Below are positions 60,642 to 64,000 of a stretch of DNA of 64,000 bases, piece after piece; the stretch's first letter is position 1; each line of letters opens with the position of its first letter. Below the pieces are notes generated by a model, which did no database searches, was not told the DNA's origin, and worked only from the letters and a program-made list of their open reading frames with translations. This DNA is from Bradyrhizobium sp. SSBR45G (lineage in GTDB: Bacteria; Pseudomonadota; Alphaproteobacteria; Rhizobiales; Xanthobacteraceae). Made by a program: the position numbers and the translations under genes. The stretch is from NCBI RefSeq assembly GCF_030159255.1, contig NZ_BSCT01000019.1, positions 62,001 through 126,000 of the forward strand, in the 5' to 3' direction.

Positions 60642-61880
60642 ATGAGTCTTTCTGGGGCCCTCTCATCGGCGATCTCGGCGCTCAACGCCCAGAGCTCGTC
60701 GCTCGCGATGATCAGCGACAACATCTCCAATGCCGACACGACCGGGTACAAGACGACGTCCGGAATGTTCGAGCAGCTGGTGACGGCATCGAGCAGTTCG
60801 AAGGCCTATTCGTCCGGCGGCGTGTCGGTGTCCGGCCGGTCCAACATCACGCAGCAGGGGCTGCTGGCCACAACGACGAATGCGACGGACGTCGCCATCC
60901 AGGGCTCCGGTTTCTTCGTCGCCACCAACTCGACCTCGGCGGGCGGCGAGACCTTCTACACCCGCAACGGCGCCTTCACGACCGACAATGCCGGCTATCT
61001 CGAGAATAGCGGCTATTATCTCGAGGGATGGCGCACCGATGCGAGCGGCAACGTCGTCGGCAACGGGCTCGAATCGATCAACACCAAGGTCGCGCTGACC
61101 AATGGCGGGGCGACCACCAAGACGTCGCTGGCGGCCAACCTGCCGGCCGATGCCGCCAGCGGCGACAGCTTCAGCAGCTCGATGACGGTGTACGATTCGC
61201 TCGGACAATCGCACACGCTCAACGTCACCTGGACGAAGTCGACGACCGCGAACGAATGGACCGCCGCGGTTGCGCCGGCCACGAGCACGGACGGCACGGT
61301 GACCAGCGGCAGCTATACGATCGACTTCAACTCGGACGGCTCTCTCAGCACGGTCTCCTCGACCAATCTCGGCATCACCTGGAACAACGGCGCGGCCGCG
61401 AGCTCGATCGCGCTGAGCTTCGGCACCACCGGCGGCGGCACCGACGGCCTGACCCAGCTGTCCTCCGGCAGCACGACGCCGAGTGTCTCCAACTTCAGCG
61501 CCAATTCCGACGGCATCTCGTTCGGGACGCTGAGCAGCATCTCGGTTGGAAGCAACGGCCTCGTCGAGGCGACCTATTCCAACGGCCAGACGGTTCCGAT
61601 CTACAAGATCGCGGTCGCGACCTTCGCCGATCCGAACGGCCTCGTGGCGCATAGCAGCAGCATGTACACCTCGACCGCGACATCGGGCAATGCGACGCTG
61701 CAGGCGTCGGGCGAGAATGGGGCAGGGACGATCTACGGCAGCGAGCTGGAGTCCAGCACGACCGATACCACCGGTCAGTTCAGCAACATGATCTCGGCCC
61801 AGCAGGCCTACTCGGCGGCATCTCAGGTGATCTCGGCTGTCAACAAGATGTACGACACGCTGATCTCGTCGATGAGGTGA
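60642..61880 (+). CDS. flgE: Flagellar hook protein
   Basis: A 412-residue hook subunit. The N-terminus MSLSGALSSAISALNAQSSS, LAMISDNISNADTTGYKTTS and the D1 region ATNATDVAIQGSGFFVATNS are characteristic. The C-terminus ELESSTTDTTGQFSNMISAQ, then QAYSAASQVISAVNKMYDTL, is the conserved helix. The variable middle is Ser/Thr/Gly-rich. Downstream small genes follow within 3 bases, in an operon with flgD. Confidence 0.95.
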   Translation: MSLSGALSSAISALNAQSSSLAMISDNISNADTTGYKTTSGMFEQLVTASSSSKAYSSGGVSVSGRSNITQQGLLATTTNATDVAIQGSGFFVATNSTSAGGETFYTRNGAFTTDNAGYLENSGYYLEGWRTDASGNVVGNGLESINTKVALTNGGATTKTSLAANLPADAASGDSFSSSMTVYDSLGQSHTLNVTWTKSTTANEWTAAVAPATSTDGTVTSGSYTIDFNSDGSLSTVSSTNLGITWNNGAAASSIALSFGTTGGGTDGLTQLSSGSTTPSVSNFSANSDGISFGTLSSISVGSNGLVEATYSNGQTVPIYKIAVATFADPNGLVAHSSSMYTSTATSGNATLQASGENGAGTIYGSELESSTTDTTGQFSNMISAQQAYSAASQVISAVNKMYDTLISSMR

Positions 61881-61882
61881 CA

Positions 61883-62152
61883 ATGGCCGACCTGAAAAAG
61901 GAGCGGCTCGGCGAGGGCGAAGCTCTGTTGAAAAAGCTGCGCCGGCTGAGGCTGCGCGCTGCTGCGGCCGGCAAGGACGACCGTAAGCAGCTCCTGGCGC
62001 TGATGGACGACATCGAGACGGTCCGCCGGAAGCTGTTGCGCGAATGCGCGCAGCTCGAGGAGGAATTCCGGGTCGCCGAAGTCCGGGTGACCGCCTTGAA
62101 CACCTATGCGCGGGTGGCACAGACAGGCCGCCGACCGCCGCGCGACCATTGA
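61883..62152 (+). CDS. Small charged coiled-coil protein in the flagellar operon
   Basis: An 89-residue protein, MADLKKERLGEGEALLKKLR then LMDDIETVRRKLLRECAQLE, strongly helical with alternating charges. No signal peptide. It starts 3 bases after flgE and ends 13 bases before the FlgN-like gene. It may be a chaperone or a FliJ-like escort, but no named family is visible. Confidence 0.68.
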   Translation: MADLKKERLGEGEALLKKLRRLRLRAAAAGKDDRKQLLALMDDIETVRRKLLRECAQLEEEFRVAEVRVTALNTYARVAQTGRRPPRDH

Positions 62153-62165
62153 GATTGGGGACGAG

Positions 62166-62621
62166 ATGATGAAACAAGCAGTCCAGGCGGAGCGACGGCC
62201 CGCCAGCGAGCAAGAGGTGCGAACCCTGATCGCGCTGATCGACGAACTGATGGCCGTGATATCGGAAGAGAATGCCGAGCTGGCCAAGGGCCTGCCAGCC
62301 TCCCGCTCCAAACAGCTCGACGACAAGAACCGCCTGGCAGGGCTGTTCGAGCAGCGGGTTGCCGAATGCGCCAGGCATACGGCAAGCCTCGACGTGCGCG
62401 ACCGCGTCCTGCGTGAGCAACTGATGGAGCACATCCTCAACCTGCGCGGCGCGATGGACGAAAATCTCGTACGCCTGCGCGCTGCCATCGAGGCGAGCAA
62501 TCGTCGCATCGAGGCCGTGATGCAGGCCATCCGCGAGCAGATTGCGAATGCCTCGCCCTATGGCGCCAGCGGTCGCCGCACGACGCGCGCGACGTCGTGC
62601 GGGACCAATGTCAGGGCGTGA
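62166..62621 (+). CDS. FlgN-like flagellar export chaperone
   Basis: A 151-residue helical protein. EQEVRTLIALIDELMAVISE, ENAELAKGLPASRSKQLDDK and NRLAGLFEQRVAECARHTAS fit the FlgN pattern of an early L-x-x-L-x-x-E-x-x-x-L helix and a later coil. Its position directly upstream of flgK, the substrate of FlgN, supports this. Two ATGs (62166 and 62169) are adjacent. Naming is by weak pattern plus context. Confidence 0.65.
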   Translation: MMKQAVQAERRPASEQEVRTLIALIDELMAVISEENAELAKGLPASRSKQLDDKNRLAGLFEQRVAECARHTASLDVRDRVLREQLMEHILNLRGAMDENLVRLRAAIEASNRRIEAVMQAIREQIANASPYGASGRRTTRATSCGTNVRA

Positions 62622-62648
62622 TGGCCATCCAGCATCGGAGGTAGGGCG

Positions 62649-64000
62649 ATGTCGCTCGATATAGCGCGTCTGGTTGCATTCAGCGGCATCTCCACCACGG
62701 AGCTGCAGATCAGCGTGGCGTCGTCGAACATTTCGAACGCCGATACCAAGGGGTACACGCGGAAGACCGCCAATCAGGTCGCCGACGTGACTGGCGGCAT
62801 TGGAACCGGTGTGTCGATCACCGGCATTTCGAGCACCGTCGACAAGCTGCTGCTCAAATCCCTGATCGGGGCCAATTCCGATCTCGGTGCCGCCGATACC
62901 ACCAACAGCTATCTGACGCAGCTGCAGCAGCTGTTCGGCAGCGCCTCGACCTCCGGCACCTCGACCACGGGGACGTCACTGGCCAATTCGCTGGCGTCGC
63001 TGGAATCGGCGTTGTCCTCGCTGGCAAGCTCGCCGAGCAGCGTGTCGCTGCAATCGGCCGCCGTCAGTGCGCTCGACGACTTCGCAAGCCAGCTGCGCAG
63101 CACCTCCAGCGGGGTCCAGACCTTGCGCGGCAATGCCGACAAGGACATCGCGTCGTCGGTCCAGAGCGTCAATGACGATCTCAAGCAGATTGCCGACCTG
63201 AACGTCGAGATCCGCAAGATGGCGGCGTCGGGCCAATCGACGGCCGACCTGGAGGACGAGCGCAACTCGGCGCTGCAGGATCTGTCCTCCTACATGAACG
63301 TCAGCTATTACACGGCGTCCAATGGGGATCTGCAGGTCTATACGTCCTCGGGACGCGCTCTCGTCGACAGCTCGGCGCATACGCTCAGCTATACGGCGTC
63401 GGCCAATGTCTCGGCCTCGTCGAGTTTCAGCGGCATCATGGTCGACGGCGTCGACGTCACCTCGCAGATCACGTCCGGCAAGATCGGCTCGCTGATCACG
63501 CTGCGTGACGACACGCTGCCGGCGGTGCAGACGCAGCTCGATCAGCTGGCCTCGCAGCTGAAATCGGCGCTCAATTCGATCACGGAAGGGGCGTCGGCGG
63601 TGCCGCCGCCGACCACCCTGACGGGAACGGCGGGCGTCAGCAGTACGACCGCGTTGTCGGCGTCGGGAACGGTCCGCATCGCCGTGGCCGACCAGAGCGG
63701 CAATCTTGTTTCCTACCAGGATCTCGATCTCTCGTCCTATGCCACCGTTGGCGATCTGGTCACGGCGCTCAACGGCATTTCCGGAGTGTCCGCCTCGATC
63801 GATTCCAGCGGACATCTGTCGATCAGCGCTACGTCGTCTTCGAACGGCATTGCGATCAACGACATGACGAGCGCTATCGGAGGGGGCGGCTTCTCGGGCT
63901 ATTTCGGCATGAACGATCTCGTCACCGGGACGGGAGCGTCCAATTTCGCCGTCAACAGCAGCATCCTGAGCGGAGCCGCCGGCCTGCCGACCGGCACGCT
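62649..64000 (+). CDS. flgK: Flagellar hook-filament junction protein 1 (partial, open at right edge)
   Basis: At least 450 residues, truncated by the window end. The N-terminus SLDIARLVAFSGISTTELQI, SVASSNISNADTKGYTRKTA is the FlgK/rod-type motif, and LVDSSAHTLSYTASANVSAS and TGKIGSLITLRDDTLPAVQT-like region (SGKIGSLITLRDDTLPAVQT) is the FlgK-specific domain. The stop codon is not included. The ribosome site (AGGTAGGG) lies 5 bases before the ATG. It joins hook and filament. Confidence 0.92.
   Translation, partial: MSLDIARLVAFSGISTTELQISVASSNISNADTKGYTRKTANQVADVTGGIGTGVSITGISSTVDKLLLKSLIGANSDLGAADTTNSYLTQLQQLFGSASTSGTSTTGTSLANSLASLESALSSLASSPSSVSLQSAAVSALDDFASQLRSTSSGVQTLRGNADKDIASSVQSVNDDLKQIADLNVEIRKMAASGQSTADLEDERNSALQDLSSYMNVSYYTASNGDLQVYTSSGRALVDSSAHTLSYTASANVSASSSFSGIMVDGVDVTSQITSGKIGSLITLRDDTLPAVQTQLDQLASQLKSALNSITEGASAVPPPTTLTGTAGVSSTTALSASGTVRIAVADQSGNLVSYQDLDLSSYATVGDLVTALNGISGVSASIDSSGHLSISATSSSNGIAINDMTSAIGGGGFSGYFGMNDLVTGTGASNFAVNSSILSGAAGLPTGT

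Noticed and set aside
60663..62432. 589-codon minus-strand frame across flgE
   Set aside because: Shadow frame; flgE and following genes are well supported on the plus strand.

Overview
This window looks like a chromosomal segment of a high-GC alphaproteobacterium, most likely Bradyrhizobium or a close relative. The evidence is the GC-rich codon usage, an oxalyl-CoA/formyl-CoA oxalate module, an oxygen-dependent (CobG/CobN-type) cobalamin cluster with its own BluB, a flagellar cluster with a short flagellin, and rhizobial-style palindromic intergenic repeats. No tRNA, rRNA, CRISPR array or intact insertion sequence was seen.

Left part (1-16.3 kb): after a truncated hydrolase-like tail and two exported proteins come the oxalate genes. 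On the minus strand a GntR/FCD regulator, oxalyl-CoA decarboxylase (oxc) and formyl-CoA:oxalate CoA-transferase (frc) lie in a row; on the plus strand, divergent from the regulator, is a fused NDP-forming acyl-CoA synthetase. The shared promoter region holds two near-identical 17-bp palindromes (TGGCAT-N5-ATGCCA), one in each predicted promoter, so a single regulator probably controls both arms. An IclR regulator, an orphan acidic protein, adenine deaminase, glyoxylate carboligase (gcl) and hydroxypyruvate isomerase (hyi) follow. Together they suggest C2/purine-derived carbon flow: oxalate to formate and CO2, and glyoxylate to tartronate semialdehyde.

Middle part (16.3-30 kb) is accessory in character: a decayed glutathione S-transferase, a mosaic of palindromic repeats, two tandem unknown beta-rich proteins, a soluble PAS histidine kinase with a LuxR-type response regulator, small exported or membrane proteins, a two-subunit TPP decarboxylase divergent from a D-2-hydroxyacid dehydrogenase, and an Orn/Lys/Arg decarboxylase with a GNAT acetyltransferase. 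A 78-bp direct repeat flanks the 17.9-22.5 kb piece.

Cobalamin part (30-52.2 kb): about twenty genes cover most of B12 synthesis after precorrin-2, plus adenosylation, aminopropanol attachment, nucleotide-loop assembly and lower-ligand synthesis. A cobalamin riboswitch precedes DUF1636-cobW-cobN-cobGHIJ. The recognisable CobF step is missing and CbiD, normally of the anaerobic route, is present. cobA and the two small cobaltochelatase subunits are not in the window.

Right part (52.2-64 kb): a formyltransferase-like gene and a GT-A-like glycosyltransferase gene, a long AT-richer gap, an ECF sigma factor, then flagellin, fliD, fliS, a small acidic protein, flgD, flgE, two small coiled-coil or chaperone-like proteins and flgK, which runs off the right edge.
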